The notes under the pieces: model-generated
Seen by the model: the letters and a program-made list of their open reading frames with translations, nothing else
Database searches by the model: none
What the model was told of the DNA's origin: nothing
In this document: positions 15,853-25,186 of the stretch, in pieces
How the letters are laid out: every line of letters starts with the position of its first letter
Numbering within the stretch: position 1 is the first letter of the stretch
Position numbers and translations under genes: made by a program
Source: Prevotella sp. Rep29
Lineage (GTDB): Bacteria; Bacteroidota; Bacteroidia; Bacteroidales; Bacteroidaceae
NCBI RefSeq assembly: GCF_019551475.1
Contig: NZ_CP047159.1
Location: forward strand, 1,178,001-1,242,000
Length of the DNA: 64,000 nucleotides
Reading direction: 5' to 3'

Positions 15853-15933
15853 ACTGGGAGCTCTGGGAAGGCTGGGAGTCCTGAGAGCACTACGACCTCA
15901 AACAAGATTCCCAGCCTTCCCAGTCCTCCCAGT
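15853..15933. repeat. CTGGGAnnn 9-bp inverted array, copy 2
   Basis: GACTGGGAGCT, CTGGGAAGG and CTGGGAGTC units are followed by a core (GCACTACGACCTCAAACAAG) and inverted TTCCCAG and CTCCCAG units ending at 15933. Core and arms resemble copy 1 at 15157. The rest of the gap to 16105 holds the promoter of the LRR gene. Confidence 0.8.
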
Positions 15934-16011
15934 TATTTTCTTAATAATCCTTAATAGCCCACCCGTTTAGTTAAATAACCTTTCAAAATTACCGAAAGTT
16001 GTAAAAAACTG

Positions 16012-16041
16012 TTTGGGTATCGAACTTATTATTTACTTTTG
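16012..16041 (+). promoter_or_regulatory. Promoter of the first LRR unit
   Basis: TTTG (16012-16015), an 18-base spacer and TACTTTTG (16034-16041) match the consensus. The leader to the ATG at 16106 is about 55 bases and is clearly related to the leader of the second unit at 21307-21384. Confidence 0.7.
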
Positions 16042-16105
16042 CACATCTTTATATAATATAGGGAATACAAAAACGGAATAAGAACAAATTAAAATCATAC
16101 AGAAA

Positions 16106-19100
16106 ATGAAAAAGAAATTACTCTTTTTGTTGCTGATGCTTATGCCGATGAGCGTGATGGCAACCGTTGTCGTAACGATTGATGGTCTGGAATATCTTGA
16201 TGACCAAGATGGAAAAGGACCATACATCTGGGTTGCAGGTTCTGGTAATATCACCACTGAGGATGGCAGAGTATTCGCTCATACCCATTTTATCCCGGGT
16301 CCAGGTATGCGAGGTAATTTTCGGGGGAAGTGGAACAACAATAATCCTAAATGGTATAAGACGGATCTTGATGCTATTGAGGAGCTAGATCCGTCTGGAT
16401 GGAAGAATTTTGATGATTATCAAGGGATAGAGTATTTTCGCAATCTGAAAAAATTACTTATTAATTCATCCGGTGCTGCTTCTGTAAAGTTGGATTTGTC
16501 GAAAAATACAAAGTTGGAGACCTTGACCTTTACGCAGCCAACGATTAGATTGTCTCAATTGAATATCAGCAATACAAAATTGACAAGTTTGTCTATCCCT
16601 TCGGGCTCGGTAAATACGCTTGCAAACTTTATTGCGCGGGATATAAATATTTCATCTTTTGGCATCAATTTCAATAGCTTGAGAGGTTTGAGAGTCTTGG
16701 ATGTGACCAATTCCGGTCTTACATCGTTGGATGTCAGCTCGTGCAGTAACTTGCAATCGCTTACAGCCAACGGGTTGAACCTCACGTCGCTGACACTGCC
16801 TGATAATGATAATCAATTGAAGTTCCTGTACCTGTCCGGGGTTTCGGGGCTGTCCACGTTGGATCTTGCAAGGTATGCCTATTTGGAAGAACTCGATGTG
16901 TCATCATCACAATTTACATCAAAATTGACCTTGCCTACCAACACTGGTTCTTTGAAATATCTCGATGTCAGCAATACCGGGACATATCTTTCAGGCAATT
17001 ACAGTTATGCCGACCCGTGGGATTTGTCAGACTATATCCGTCTGGTTGGAACCGGAGGCTATATGAAATATGACGGTACGGGGTTCCGACAGACGAACGA
17101 TGGTGATGCACCGACGCGAAATCTGATTTTGAGTGCAGATGAAGAAAACTGGGTTATAAGGGATTGGACTGGCTCGCCGGAGGAAGGTGGAACCTTGGAT
17201 CTTTCTTCCTTCTCTAATCTGCGAGGTGTAGAGCTGACCGCCGGCGGTGGTCTTGTTTTGCCTAAAAATCTGACAGGTGCGCTTACAGTCAGATTGACAG
17301 GTAGCCCCAATATCGCTAAGGTTGATTTCTCGGGTATGAAACAATTGAAATTTCTTGATGTGATTGATGTGAAATCTGTTGATGTATCAGAATGTAAAAG
17401 TTTGGTCAATTTAATTTGTAATGGTGATTCCACAAAAGAGTTGAAACTGTCGGCAGACAATGGTGCCCTGAAGTTGTTGAATATTTCTAATTCAGGAATC
17501 AAAACGGTGGACTTGTCGCATAACGAGGCTCCAAACCTTGAGGACTTCAAGTCTTGGTGGGCACCATTAGAGTTGCTCGACTTGTCTGATCATGCAAGCT
17601 TGTCCACGCTCAGTCTTTATCCGGCACTCACTGGAGATGGCAAGGAGTCAATCACTGCCCCTGAAAAAGGAAAGACCTTCTTCAGTGAAGGAAACAAACT
17701 TCGTGTGCTGAGACTGAAACGGTGCAATGCATTGCGGTTGCAGACAGAGTACGATGAAGATCTGGATGCATGGCTCTCCATTCTGCGCTTGAACCCGGGA
17801 CAGATTGGTGGCGCAGAGGATTATGAAATATATGTGGCTTTGGAGGAGCTGGACCTGACGGGAAACACCGCCATAGAGCATATCGCATGCCAGAACAGCA
17901 TGCTGAACAAGTTGATTGTCAATGATTGCACCAACTTGAAGAAGATTGCTATCAACCAAGGTCGCCTGACCGGTAATGGTGACGTGCAGCTGTCAAATTG
18001 CGGAAGTCTCTATAAATTCATCGCAGACCGCCATCCCTGGGAGACGATGGACTTTCTTCTGAAACCCAGTGAAGGGCGTTCGCAGGCTGCCATCGAGGCT
18101 CTGGGATTCTTGCATGTAAATGGCGGTTCATATACGATCTTAACAGACAGGAACCGAGTTGTCAGGGAATATGACGGCGAGCCGATGCTTATCACCAGCC
18201 GCATCAAAGAACTGGACCTCTCACACTTGAAAAACGGAACGTTCAAGGGATTATACTGCGAAGCCAACCTTCTTACCGATCTGGACATCAGCAACCTTGG
18301 TTCAGGCATGACACATTTCTCCGTGAAAAACAACATGATTCTGACCATGGACCTCTCGTCTTTGAATCATACAGATCTGGAGGATGGTCAATGGAGTCCG
18401 CAGGTGGCTTTCCTGGATGTGGAGACGATAAAAGGCAATTACGGTGTAGCGCTCGATACAGGTGCAAAAGACTGGGTGGCACTCAACTTGCCGACAAAGG
18501 GCTATACCCATAAGATGGACAATACCTTGGGCTTGTACCCAAACCTCTATTGTGAGCTGAAAGATTCTGCCCAAATCGCAAGCGAGGCAGATCCTTGGAT
18601 GTGCAAGGTGGAAGAGACCGACTCCCTGGCAAAGCATGCCGGAGCAACGGAGTTTCTGGATGCCAAATTTGATCCGAGTCACACGGGAGAGCACATCTTC
18701 CTGCATTCGCAGAATGAAATGGGATACAAAGACCAGGATCTCTACGGAAAAGTTCTGAAATACAGATATAACACCGGCTATAACCAGACGATAGAAAACG
18801 GCAAGCCGACAGGTATAAAAATTAATGAAGCCGATACGCTTGACGCGCATATAGACGTCCGTGTGCACATCTGGCCCTATATTATGAACCTGAATCACAG
18901 GACCTTGTCAACTCAGTCCAAGGCAAGGGGAGTTAACTATTATTCAAGCACCATCTATCTCGACTATGACGCAGTGATTCCAAAGGGAGTTGAGGTGTAT
19001 TACATTACCGGCGTCACGGATACAACGAAAGTCATATATGGCGGAGGAACTGCTGTTGACAAGCAGTTTGACATGCTCCCGTTCGGTAAAGGCGATGTTG

Positions 19101-19825
19101 ACCTGAGCGACCCGAGCATTGACCTGACCAAACCTGAAAATAACGTCATCCTGCCGGCTTATACACCGGTGTTCGTGAAGTCTAAGAAGGCAGCCGGGCT
19201 TTATGACTTTCAGACGGCATGGGACTTCAAGGAAATAAAAGGCTGGGAAAATATCGCGACGATTGAAGGTTTTGATGAAACGGAGATGCCGATGATTCTG
19301 CATGGCGTGCAGAAAACAGACGGGCGAATCATCAGACCGGAGTATGAACGCAGTGTTGCAGCAGCCTACGAACTCAAGGCCAAACTTGCGAATGATGGCG
19401 TGAAAAACCTGTTGACGGGTATCGCAGGAAAGAAATACAGCACAGCGGATCTGGAGGATAAAAACTTCAATATGTATGAGAAAGCTGACACGACCGTTAC
19501 AAGGAGATCGGTATTGGTGCTGGCAAATGAAACACAGAAGGGAACGCAGATAATAGGCTTCTGGCCGTATAACGGAACAACTGTTGCTGCTCATCGATGC
19601 ATCATCACCGGCGATGATTTCTATGCAGCAACCGGTTCAACCTCTTTGGATGGTGGCACGTTCTATTTCTCTGAAGACAACGAGACCACCGCAATTAAGA
19701 ACATCGACAACGATTCACATCCTGCTGACGACGCTTGGTACACACCGCAAGGCATCCGTCTGAACGGTCGCCCGACGCAGCCCGGCATCTACATCAACAT
19801 GGGCAGAAAAGTTGTCATAAAATAA
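16106..19825 (+). CDS. Giant secreted leucine-rich-repeat protein, paralogue 1
   Basis: A 1239-residue protein with a signal peptide (MKKKLLFLLLMLMPMSVMA). Residues of about 90-800 hold irregular leucine-rich repeats of the LDVSxCxxLxxL type, as in LDVTNSGLTSLDVSSCSNL and LDLTGNTAIEHIACQNS. A conserved region follows (HIWPYIMNLN, YYSSTIYLDYDAVIPKGVEV, LPAYTPVFVKSKKAAGLYDF). The end, WYTPQGIRLNGRPTQPGIY then RKVVIK, resembles the C-terminal motif common on Prevotella surface proteins and on type-A sorting domains. It is probably surface-exposed or secreted and adhesive; no ligand is known. A paralogue lies at 21385. The small gene at 19836 starts 10 bases after its stop. Confidence 0.8.
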   Translation: MKKKLLFLLLMLMPMSVMATVVVTIDGLEYLDDQDGKGPYIWVAGSGNITTEDGRVFAHTHFIPGPGMRGNFRGKWNNNNPKWYKTDLDAIEELDPSGWKNFDDYQGIEYFRNLKKLLINSSGAASVKLDLSKNTKLETLTFTQPTIRLSQLNISNTKLTSLSIPSGSVNTLANFIARDINISSFGINFNSLRGLRVLDVTNSGLTSLDVSSCSNLQSLTANGLNLTSLTLPDNDNQLKFLYLSGVSGLSTLDLARYAYLEELDVSSSQFTSKLTLPTNTGSLKYLDVSNTGTYLSGNYSYADPWDLSDYIRLVGTGGYMKYDGTGFRQTNDGDAPTRNLILSADEENWVIRDWTGSPEEGGTLDLSSFSNLRGVELTAGGGLVLPKNLTGALTVRLTGSPNIAKVDFSGMKQLKFLDVIDVKSVDVSECKSLVNLICNGDSTKELKLSADNGALKLLNISNSGIKTVDLSHNEAPNLEDFKSWWAPLELLDLSDHASLSTLSLYPALTGDGKESITAPEKGKTFFSEGNKLRVLRLKRCNALRLQTEYDEDLDAWLSILRLNPGQIGGAEDYEIYVALEELDLTGNTAIEHIACQNSMLNKLIVNDCTNLKKIAINQGRLTGNGDVQLSNCGSLYKFIADRHPWETMDFLLKPSEGRSQAAIEALGFLHVNGGSYTILTDRNRVVREYDGEPMLITSRIKELDLSHLKNGTFKGLYCEANLLTDLDISNLGSGMTHFSVKNNMILTMDLSSLNHTDLEDGQWSPQVAFLDVETIKGNYGVALDTGAKDWVALNLPTKGYTHKMDNTLGLYPNLYCELKDSAQIASEADPWMCKVEETDSLAKHAGATEFLDAKFDPSHTGEHIFLHSQNEMGYKDQDLYGKVLKYRYNTGYNQTIENGKPTGIKINEADTLDAHIDVRVHIWPYIMNLNHRTLSTQSKARGVNYYSSTIYLDYDAVIPKGVEVYYITGVTDTTKVIYGGGTAVDKQFDMLPFGKGDVDLSDPSIDLTKPENNVILPAYTPVFVKSKKAAGLYDFQTAWDFKEIKGWENIATIEGFDETEMPMILHGVQKTDGRIIRPEYERSVAAAYELKAKLANDGVKNLLTGIAGKKYSTADLEDKNFNMYEKADTTVTRRSVLVLANETQKGTQIIGFWPYNGTTVAAHRCIITGDDFYAATGSTSLDGGTFYFSEDNETTAIKNIDNDSHPADDAWYTPQGIRLNGRPTQPGIYINMGRKVVIK

Positions 19826-19835
19826 CGATGACGGT

Positions 19836-20090
19836 ATGAAAAAAGAGAGATATCTAAAACCCGAAATAGAGACGATTCCATACATGGATAAGGACCTGTT
19901 GGAAACTATTTTACCTGGCTCTACCGGAGCTGATGAAGCCTTCGGCAAACAGACCGACTTCGACGAGTCGGATTGGAAAGACGAAGAAGGCAACGGCAAC
20001 GGCGGCGGATGGGATTCGGGCTTCGGTTCGACGGACCCAGATGACAACAATTTGTCGAACGCATTTTTTGAAAACGAATTGGACGAATAA
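19836..20090 (+). CDS. Small acidic protein paired with the LRR protein, paralogue 1
   Basis: An 84-residue protein with no signal peptide or membrane segment. A lysine-bearing start (MKKERYLKPEIETIPY) leads to DLLETILPGS and then a very acidic, glycine- and tryptophan-rich tail: GKQTDFDESDW, a GNGNGGG stretch, WDSGFGSTDPD and FFENELDE. The paralogue at 24905 keeps the same order (KKYISPQ, LLYTPSQ, GKRTDYEESNW, GGLWDPNFSSTKP, GFFDDDW). Short length, a conserved N-terminal part and a variable acidic tail could fit a chaperone-like partner, a regulator or a peptide precursor; none is shown. It is tightly linked to the LRR gene and followed by a strong terminator. Confidence 0.75.
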   Translation: MKKERYLKPEIETIPYMDKDLLETILPGSTGADEAFGKQTDFDESDWKDEEGNGNGGGWDSGFGSTDPDDNNLSNAFFENELDE

Positions 20091-20132
20091 TTTCACGCTG
20101 AGCCGATAGGAAGCCTGTCGCATAGATGATTT

Positions 20133-20189
20133 CGCGGATGAAACGAAAAGGGAGTAACTCACCGATTCGTTTCATCCGCGATTTTTTTT
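20133..20189 (+). terminator. Intrinsic terminator of LRR unit 1
   Basis: CGCGGATGAAACGA (20133-20146) pairs perfectly with TCGTTTCATCCGCG (20167-20180), followed by ATTTTTTTT. The same hairpin sequence ends LRR unit 2 at 25187-25230. Confidence 0.9.
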
Positions 20190-20207
20190 GCGGTGGGGGA
20201 GGTGGGG

Positions 20208-20302
20208 AGTTTAAGGAGTTTAGGGTCTTTAAGGAGTTTAGGGTCTTTAAAGTCCTTAGGGTCTTTAAAGTCCTTAGGGTCCTTAAGGTCTTTAGAGTCT
20301 CC
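20208..20302 (+). repeat. 9-bp tandem array (GTCYTTARR), longest copy
   Basis: About ten 9-base units, starting with GGAGTTTAA and GGAGTTTAG variants and continuing as GTCTTTAAA and GTCCTTAGG. It directly follows the terminator of LRR unit 1. Confidence 0.8.
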
Positions 20303-20319
20303 GGTTAAAACTTCGCTTT

Positions 20320-20536
20320 TGTATATTTATGCATAGGTGGAGGTTTTGCTGCTCGGCGTGGAAGTTGTTGTTAGTCAGTGGGTTAGGAGGTGCTTTCCAA
20401 AAGTTCAACTTTTAGCTTGCAAAAGTTCAACTTTCAGGCTGCAAAAGTTCAACTTTTAGACGGTGAAAGTTCAACTTTTGGAAAACGAAAGTTCAACTGC
20501 ATATTTATACGCCCTTTCCTGTATGTTTATGCGGGT
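20320..20536 (-). repeat. Dispersed ~217-bp AAAGTTnAACTTT element, copy B (inverted)
   Basis: Relative to copy A it is reversed: it begins TGTATATTTATGCA and ends with ATATTTATACGCCC and CCTGTATGTTTATGC. It holds four to five AAAGTTCAACTTT palindromes (20397-20493). Its length is almost the same as that of copy A. Confidence 0.8.
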
Positions 20537-20543
20537 GAAAAGG

Positions 20544-20590
20544 AGCCCCTCCCTAACCCTCCCAAAGGGAGGGAACGCCTGACGGAAGGA
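20544..20590. repeat. CCCTCCC/GGGAGGG hairpin element with GCCTGACGG motif
   Basis: CCCTCCC (20557-20563) and GGGAGGG (20567-20573) form a short hairpin followed by AACGCCTGACGGAAGG. A close match lies at 49774-49823, and its inverse forms the unit of the minisatellite at 20676. Confidence 0.7.
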
Positions 20591-20675
20591 AACAATCTCT
20601 AATCATCATTCTTAATTCAAATATGGCGTTTGTAGGGGGCGATCGATGTATCGACCCGAACAGGCGACCCCACCC

Positions 20676-21150
20676 CTGACCCCTCCCCTCGGCGATGGGA
20701 GGGGAGTGTGATTAGTATCTTGTTCCGCTAGGCGTTCCCCTCCCATTTTAGAGGAGTGGAGTGTGATTAGTATCTTCTTCCGTCAGGCGTTCCCCTTCCA
20801 TTTTAGGGGAGGGGAGTGTGATTAGTATCTTCTTCCGTCAGGCGTTCCCCTCCCATTTTAGGGGAGGGGAGTGTGATTAGTATCTTCTTCCGTCAGGCGT
20901 TCCCCTCCCATTTCAGGGGAGGGGAGTGTGATTAGTATCTTCTTCCGTCAGGCGCTCCCCTTCCATTTTAGAGGAGGGGAGTGTGATTAGTATCTTCTTC
21001 CGTCAGGCGCTCCCCTTCCATTTTAGAGGAGGGGAGTGTGATTAGTATCTTCTTCCGTCAGGCGTTCCCCTCCCATTTTAGAGGAGGGGAGTGTGATTAG
21101 TATCTTCTTCCGTCAGGCGCTCCCCTCCCATTTTAGGGGAGGGGTTGGGG
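20676..21150 (+). repeat. 55-bp minisatellite, about eight units
   Basis: Units begin with GGCGTTCCCC or GGCGCTCCCC at 20731, 20786, 20841, 20896, 20951, 21006, 21061 and 21116, exactly 55 bases apart; a degenerate unit precedes them from 20676. Each contains the stem CCCCTCCC / GGGAGGGG, then GTGTGATTAGTATCTTCTTC and CGTCA. Units differ by only a few bases, so the array is young or homogenised. The remaining 21151-21306 has no gene. Confidence 0.92.
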
Positions 21151-21306
21151 TGGGGTGTCAATTCCGTCCGAATTAGGTTAATTCTTTTCTTCGTTTAGCG
21201 ATGGAATTAGGTTAATAATATTTAATCTTACGTTCTATTTGGTTAAATAACCTTTTAAAGTAGAGAAAATTTGTAAAAAAAACATTCACATACCAAACTT
21301 ATTACT

Positions 21307-21314
21307 TACCTTTG
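21307..21314 (+). promoter_or_regulatory. -7 box of the second LRR unit
   Basis: TACCTTTG followed by GCACATCTT aligns with the -7 box and initial transcribed region of LRR unit 1. The -33 TTTG of unit 1 is not conserved (CATTCACATACC at that place), so the two units may differ in strength or control. Confidence 0.6.
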
Positions 21315-21384
21315 CACATCTTATATAATATATATATGGGAAAACAAGAACGGAATAATAATAAACTTAAAATTATATAAAAGC

Positions 21385-24300
21385 ATGAAAAAGAAATTAC
21401 TCTTTCTATTGTTGATGATTATGCCGATGAGCATGCTGGCGCAGACGGTGGTGACTGATTCTGATACGGGATTGAAATACCTGACGGATGATACGGATTT
21501 GGAAAACAAAAGCAGTTGGTATATCTATGTTGCCTCAAATAATGATATTGGTATGCAGATAGATGGTGTTAATGCTAATTTGTATTTTGTTCCTCATTCT
21601 AATTTCAGACCTTGGATAAGGAATCAGTGTAATGCTGGTACTGATGGTAAAATCTATTGGAGTACGTTGCAGGAGAAAACAAGTTTTTCATTTAATGCTA
21701 CTAATGGGGGTGATAATGCAAACCTCACTTATAAAGGTATAGAATATTTTCCGAATCTGACTTCATTTACGGATGCGAACTCGTCTGGTGCAACATCGAT
21801 AGTAGGCGACTTTTCAAAGAATAAGAAACTGGGTTCGTTGACATGGACTAATTCTACAGCAAAGACTAAAATAACGAGTCTGGATATCAGTAATACGGCG
21901 CTGACCTCTTGGACAGTTCCCACTGGTTCTACTGCCGGTTTTACGTTGACGGCAAAAAATACGGCGCTGACTTCGCTGAATATCGCCTCATCTAACGTTT
22001 CCATATTGGATGTGAGCGGTTCGGCAAATCTGACAACCGTGACAACAAAAACAGCCAATTCCCCATATTTGCGAGAAGTGAATATCGTAGGAACGAATAT
22101 TACCTCTTTGGACCTGACGAAATATACAGGTCTGACGAAAGTCACTTTCGATTATGGTAAGATGACATGGGGAACGTCGGGTGCCGATTTGCTCGTTCCG
22201 TCAGGGTTTATTGCAATACGTAGAGGCAATGTTACGGACTTGCTAAAAAATAAAAATCCACTGACCATAGATGTGACGAACGAAGATGAAAAAGATATTG
22301 ATCTCAGTGGGTGCTCAGGCTTGACTTGGCTCAAGGTGATTGGCGCAACGGGTGTGACTCTTCCTAATCTCAGTGGTTCTTCATTTACCTTAGAAGGTAC
22401 GGGAAGTCCTGATTTGGTGGTAAATTTAGGCTCCCAAACAAGCCTCAAAACTCTCACTCTCATAAACGTAAATGAGATTGATATCTCGAATTGTAGTGCT
22501 CTTAATACTTTGTATTGCTATGACAAAGGAGTCGAGTGGGGCGATGGAACCGAAGGACACAAGGGAGTTATCTTCAATACCGGTGCAGCTTCAGGCTCTG
22601 AGACCTTGCCGAACCTTACAACAATCGATGCCATGAATTCAGGTGTACAGAAGTTGGATTTGACCAATGCCGCCATGAATTTGAATACCATCAATCTTTT
22701 AAATTCAACGACGAAAGAACTTCGCATTCCTAATCATACCAAGATAACTTCCTATAAATATGCTCCTCCAACTTTAAGTTCAGAAACGGGGCTTTTCTTA
22801 GGATACAGCAGTGTTGACACAAAGAATTATTATGGTAAATTTACTGGAGAGGGAAAAGCTATTTGGCATTCAGAGGGTGAGTTTTATTATAATCAGCTCG
22901 AAGTTCTTGATATCAGCGGTACGGGATTAGGCAGCATCGCAATATGGCTAAGTGCTGATGGTTCACTAAACTACAATGAAAGTCCGTTGCGGGAGTTTTA
23001 TGCCAAGGGATGCAATATTACGAGATTTGTAAACTATAATAGTCCGCTGCATACCATTGACGTGCGCGATTGTAGCAAAATGACACATTTCTGGGTTGAG
23101 CAGACCCAGATTGAAACGGTTGACCTGAGCGGATGCACCAGCATTACTTCGTTCAATGCCAAGCGAAATCGCCTGACAGACCTTGACTTCTTGACAATGC
23201 CCTGCACCGGACGAACGGCAACCGACATCGCAAAATTGGCGAATATACAGGTTAACGGCGGAGCATCTGCTTCAAGGATGAAAGATGAAAATGGAAATGA
23301 GAAGGTAATTGTTCGAGATGTTTTCACCAATAAGATAAGCAACGTCAATACGACACATCTTGGCTCAGCATTGGTCACGCTACAGGTGGCAGACAACCTG
23401 TTGCAAACACTTGACATACATAGCGGGTTGACTGGGCTTACATCGTTCCAGTGTGAGAACAATATGCTCCTGACGCTGGATCTCTCAAAACTTCCTGTCA
23501 CGGGTCAGAAAACTGGCTCAAAATGGGGTTGGAATATGGCTGGTGGTGTGATGCAGGTGGGATTCCTGAATGTGGAGGCGATAAAGGGAGAAGCTGAAGA
23601 CGGCTCGCAAGACTGGATTGCAATGTTGCTGCCTAATGGTGGCGGATTTGATCACCTGCTTGACAATACTGTAGGACTCTACCCATCAATTGAGGATGCC
23701 AATGCAGGTACCAATGAGATTGCAGAGGAAGCCAATCCGTTTATGGGTACCCTTGAACATTTTAGCGAACGGATGGGGTATAATGCGGTTTGTCCTGACG
23801 GACATACGACAGAACACCTTTTCCTACATTCCCAAGATGAAATTAAAAGCGATAACGGTGGAAAAGTGAAAGACCAGGACCTCTATGGAAAGGTGTTAAC
23901 TTATAAATACGACACTAAGTTTAATAACGGTCAGCCATCTGGTGTCTTGGATAATCACATCCAAATCCGTGCACATATCTGGCCGTATATCCTGAACATC
24001 AACCCAGCAACCAAAAGTGCTACGGGCAATCCCACGGGTACCAACTATTATTCTTCGACCATCTATCTCGACTACGATGCCCTCATTCCTGATGGCGTGA
24101 AGGTTTATGTGGTTACCGGTCTTAAAGAAGGTTATAAGGAAATAGGTCAGCCCGAAAGCCCTTATGACGCACAGCTCATATTGAAGGAAGTTGGCGTGCC
24201 AGGCGAGGTGCTGCCTGCAAGAACCCCGGTTATTGTTAAGTCGGAAACAGCAGCCGGACTCTATTCGTTCAAGACCGTATGGGACTTCGACTTTAAAGGT

Positions 24301-24888
24301 TGGGAAGACTTTAGCAGACAGCAGGAAATAGCACAGGCGTATGCAGAAAAGGAGGGGATTGATGTGAGTACATTGAGTCCTGTTTTGCATGGTGTGGATG
24401 AAGAGAACATAATCTATCGACCTGAATATGATCCGGCAACATACCCTGAGAAATGGGTGGACCTGAAGAATGGCGGAGAAATGCAAACATATCTGGAGGA
24501 TAATATCCTGAGCGGTACGCTGGTAGATAAGCCCGTTGGGGTAATGTCGGTTTTGACTCTGGGTCGCCAAAAAGCTCCGGATGGCAACGGAAACGTATCG
24601 CTGAAGTTAGGCTTCTGGCGATATAATGGCACCGTGGTAGCTGCTCATCGCTGCTTCATCACTGGTAAGGACTTGGAGGATGCGTTGAAAGCTGGCAACT
24701 TCAATAATTCGAAAGAAGGTGGCGCGTTCTATTTCGGCGATGGTGAAGTAACAGGCATCCGAACCGTTGTGACAGAACCTGAAAAGACGGAACAGGTTGT
24801 TTACGACCTGCAAGGTCGCCGCGTGATCGGCAAACCGGCTCCGGGTATCTATATTGTTAATGGAAAGAAAGTTGTTGTAAAACAGTAA
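21385..24888 (+). CDS. Giant secreted leucine-rich-repeat protein, paralogue 2
   Basis: An 1167-residue paralogue of the protein at 16106. The signal peptide is nearly the same (MKKKLLFLLLMIMPMSMLAQ). Residues of about 85-760 hold LDISNTALTSW- and LDLTKYTGLTKV-like leucine-rich repeats. The conserved C-terminal half has HIWPYILNINP, YYSSTIYLDYDALIPDGVKV, LPARTPVIVKSETAAGLYSF and WRYNGTVVAAHRCFITGKD. It ends VVYDLQGRRVIGKPAPGIYI and GKKVVVKQ, a sorting-like C-terminus that fits better than in paralogue 1. The N-terminal repeats differ far more than the C-terminal half. It is probably exposed on or released from the cell. The small gene follows with almost no gap. Confidence 0.8.
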   Translation: MKKKLLFLLLMIMPMSMLAQTVVTDSDTGLKYLTDDTDLENKSSWYIYVASNNDIGMQIDGVNANLYFVPHSNFRPWIRNQCNAGTDGKIYWSTLQEKTSFSFNATNGGDNANLTYKGIEYFPNLTSFTDANSSGATSIVGDFSKNKKLGSLTWTNSTAKTKITSLDISNTALTSWTVPTGSTAGFTLTAKNTALTSLNIASSNVSILDVSGSANLTTVTTKTANSPYLREVNIVGTNITSLDLTKYTGLTKVTFDYGKMTWGTSGADLLVPSGFIAIRRGNVTDLLKNKNPLTIDVTNEDEKDIDLSGCSGLTWLKVIGATGVTLPNLSGSSFTLEGTGSPDLVVNLGSQTSLKTLTLINVNEIDISNCSALNTLYCYDKGVEWGDGTEGHKGVIFNTGAASGSETLPNLTTIDAMNSGVQKLDLTNAAMNLNTINLLNSTTKELRIPNHTKITSYKYAPPTLSSETGLFLGYSSVDTKNYYGKFTGEGKAIWHSEGEFYYNQLEVLDISGTGLGSIAIWLSADGSLNYNESPLREFYAKGCNITRFVNYNSPLHTIDVRDCSKMTHFWVEQTQIETVDLSGCTSITSFNAKRNRLTDLDFLTMPCTGRTATDIAKLANIQVNGGASASRMKDENGNEKVIVRDVFTNKISNVNTTHLGSALVTLQVADNLLQTLDIHSGLTGLTSFQCENNMLLTLDLSKLPVTGQKTGSKWGWNMAGGVMQVGFLNVEAIKGEAEDGSQDWIAMLLPNGGGFDHLLDNTVGLYPSIEDANAGTNEIAEEANPFMGTLEHFSERMGYNAVCPDGHTTEHLFLHSQDEIKSDNGGKVKDQDLYGKVLTYKYDTKFNNGQPSGVLDNHIQIRAHIWPYILNINPATKSATGNPTGTNYYSSTIYLDYDALIPDGVKVYVVTGLKEGYKEIGQPESPYDAQLILKEVGVPGEVLPARTPVIVKSETAAGLYSFKTVWDFDFKGWEDFSRQQEIAQAYAEKEGIDVSTLSPVLHGVDEENIIYRPEYDPATYPEKWVDLKNGGEMQTYLEDNILSGTLVDKPVGVMSVLTLGRQKAPDGNGNVSLKLGFWRYNGTVVAAHRCFITGKDLEDALKAGNFNNSKEGGAFYFGDGEVTGIRTVVTEPEKTEQVVYDLQGRRVIGKPAPGIYIVNGKKVVVKQ

Positions 24889-24904
24889 AATGAAAGGAAT
24901 GATG

Positions 24905-25165
24905 ATGGAAAGGAAAAAATATATAAGTCCGCAATCAACAATCGTTTTTTGTGAAAAACGACTTCTTTATACTCCCAGTCAATTTACTGAATGGACAGAT
25001 GAAAACTATGGCAAACGGACCGATTACGAAGAGTCGAATTGGGGCTCTGATGATGACGGTGGTTTGTGGGATCCGAACTTCAGTTCAACGAAACCAAATC
25101 CCGACAAGCTGCCAAGAGGATTCTTTGACGATGATTGGACGTATGGCTTCACACCGAAAAGATAA
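24905..25165 (+). CDS. Small acidic protein paired with the LRR protein, paralogue 2
   Basis: About 86 residues from MERKKYISPQSTIVF; ATGs at 24890, 24899 and 24902 are in frame, but the one at 24905 best matches the start of paralogue 1. It has no signal peptide. It shares the short basic start, the LLYTPSQ segment and the acidic, tryptophan-rich tail (GKRTDYEESNWGSDDDGG, LWDPNF, GFFDDDW) with the protein at 19836. If 24890 is used, the start lies one base past the LRR stop codon, so coupled translation is likely. Function unknown. It is followed by the shared terminator. Confidence 0.7.
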   Translation: MERKKYISPQSTIVFCEKRLLYTPSQFTEWTDENYGKRTDYEESNWGSDDDGGLWDPNFSSTKPNPDKLPRGFFDDDWTYGFTPKR

Positions 25166-25186
25166 AAAGACAATCGCATAAATGAT

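Noticed and set aside
20676..21150. Regularly spaced repeats that might be a CRISPR array
   Set aside because: The 55-bp units are tandem and similar over their whole length. There are no unique spacers, and no cas genes are nearby.
21385..24888. Firm call of type IX secretion for the LRR proteins
   Set aside because: The C-terminal GIYI...KKVVVK motif resembles type-A sorting domains, but the same ending is common in Bacteroidales that may lack type IX secretion. No secretion gene is in the window.
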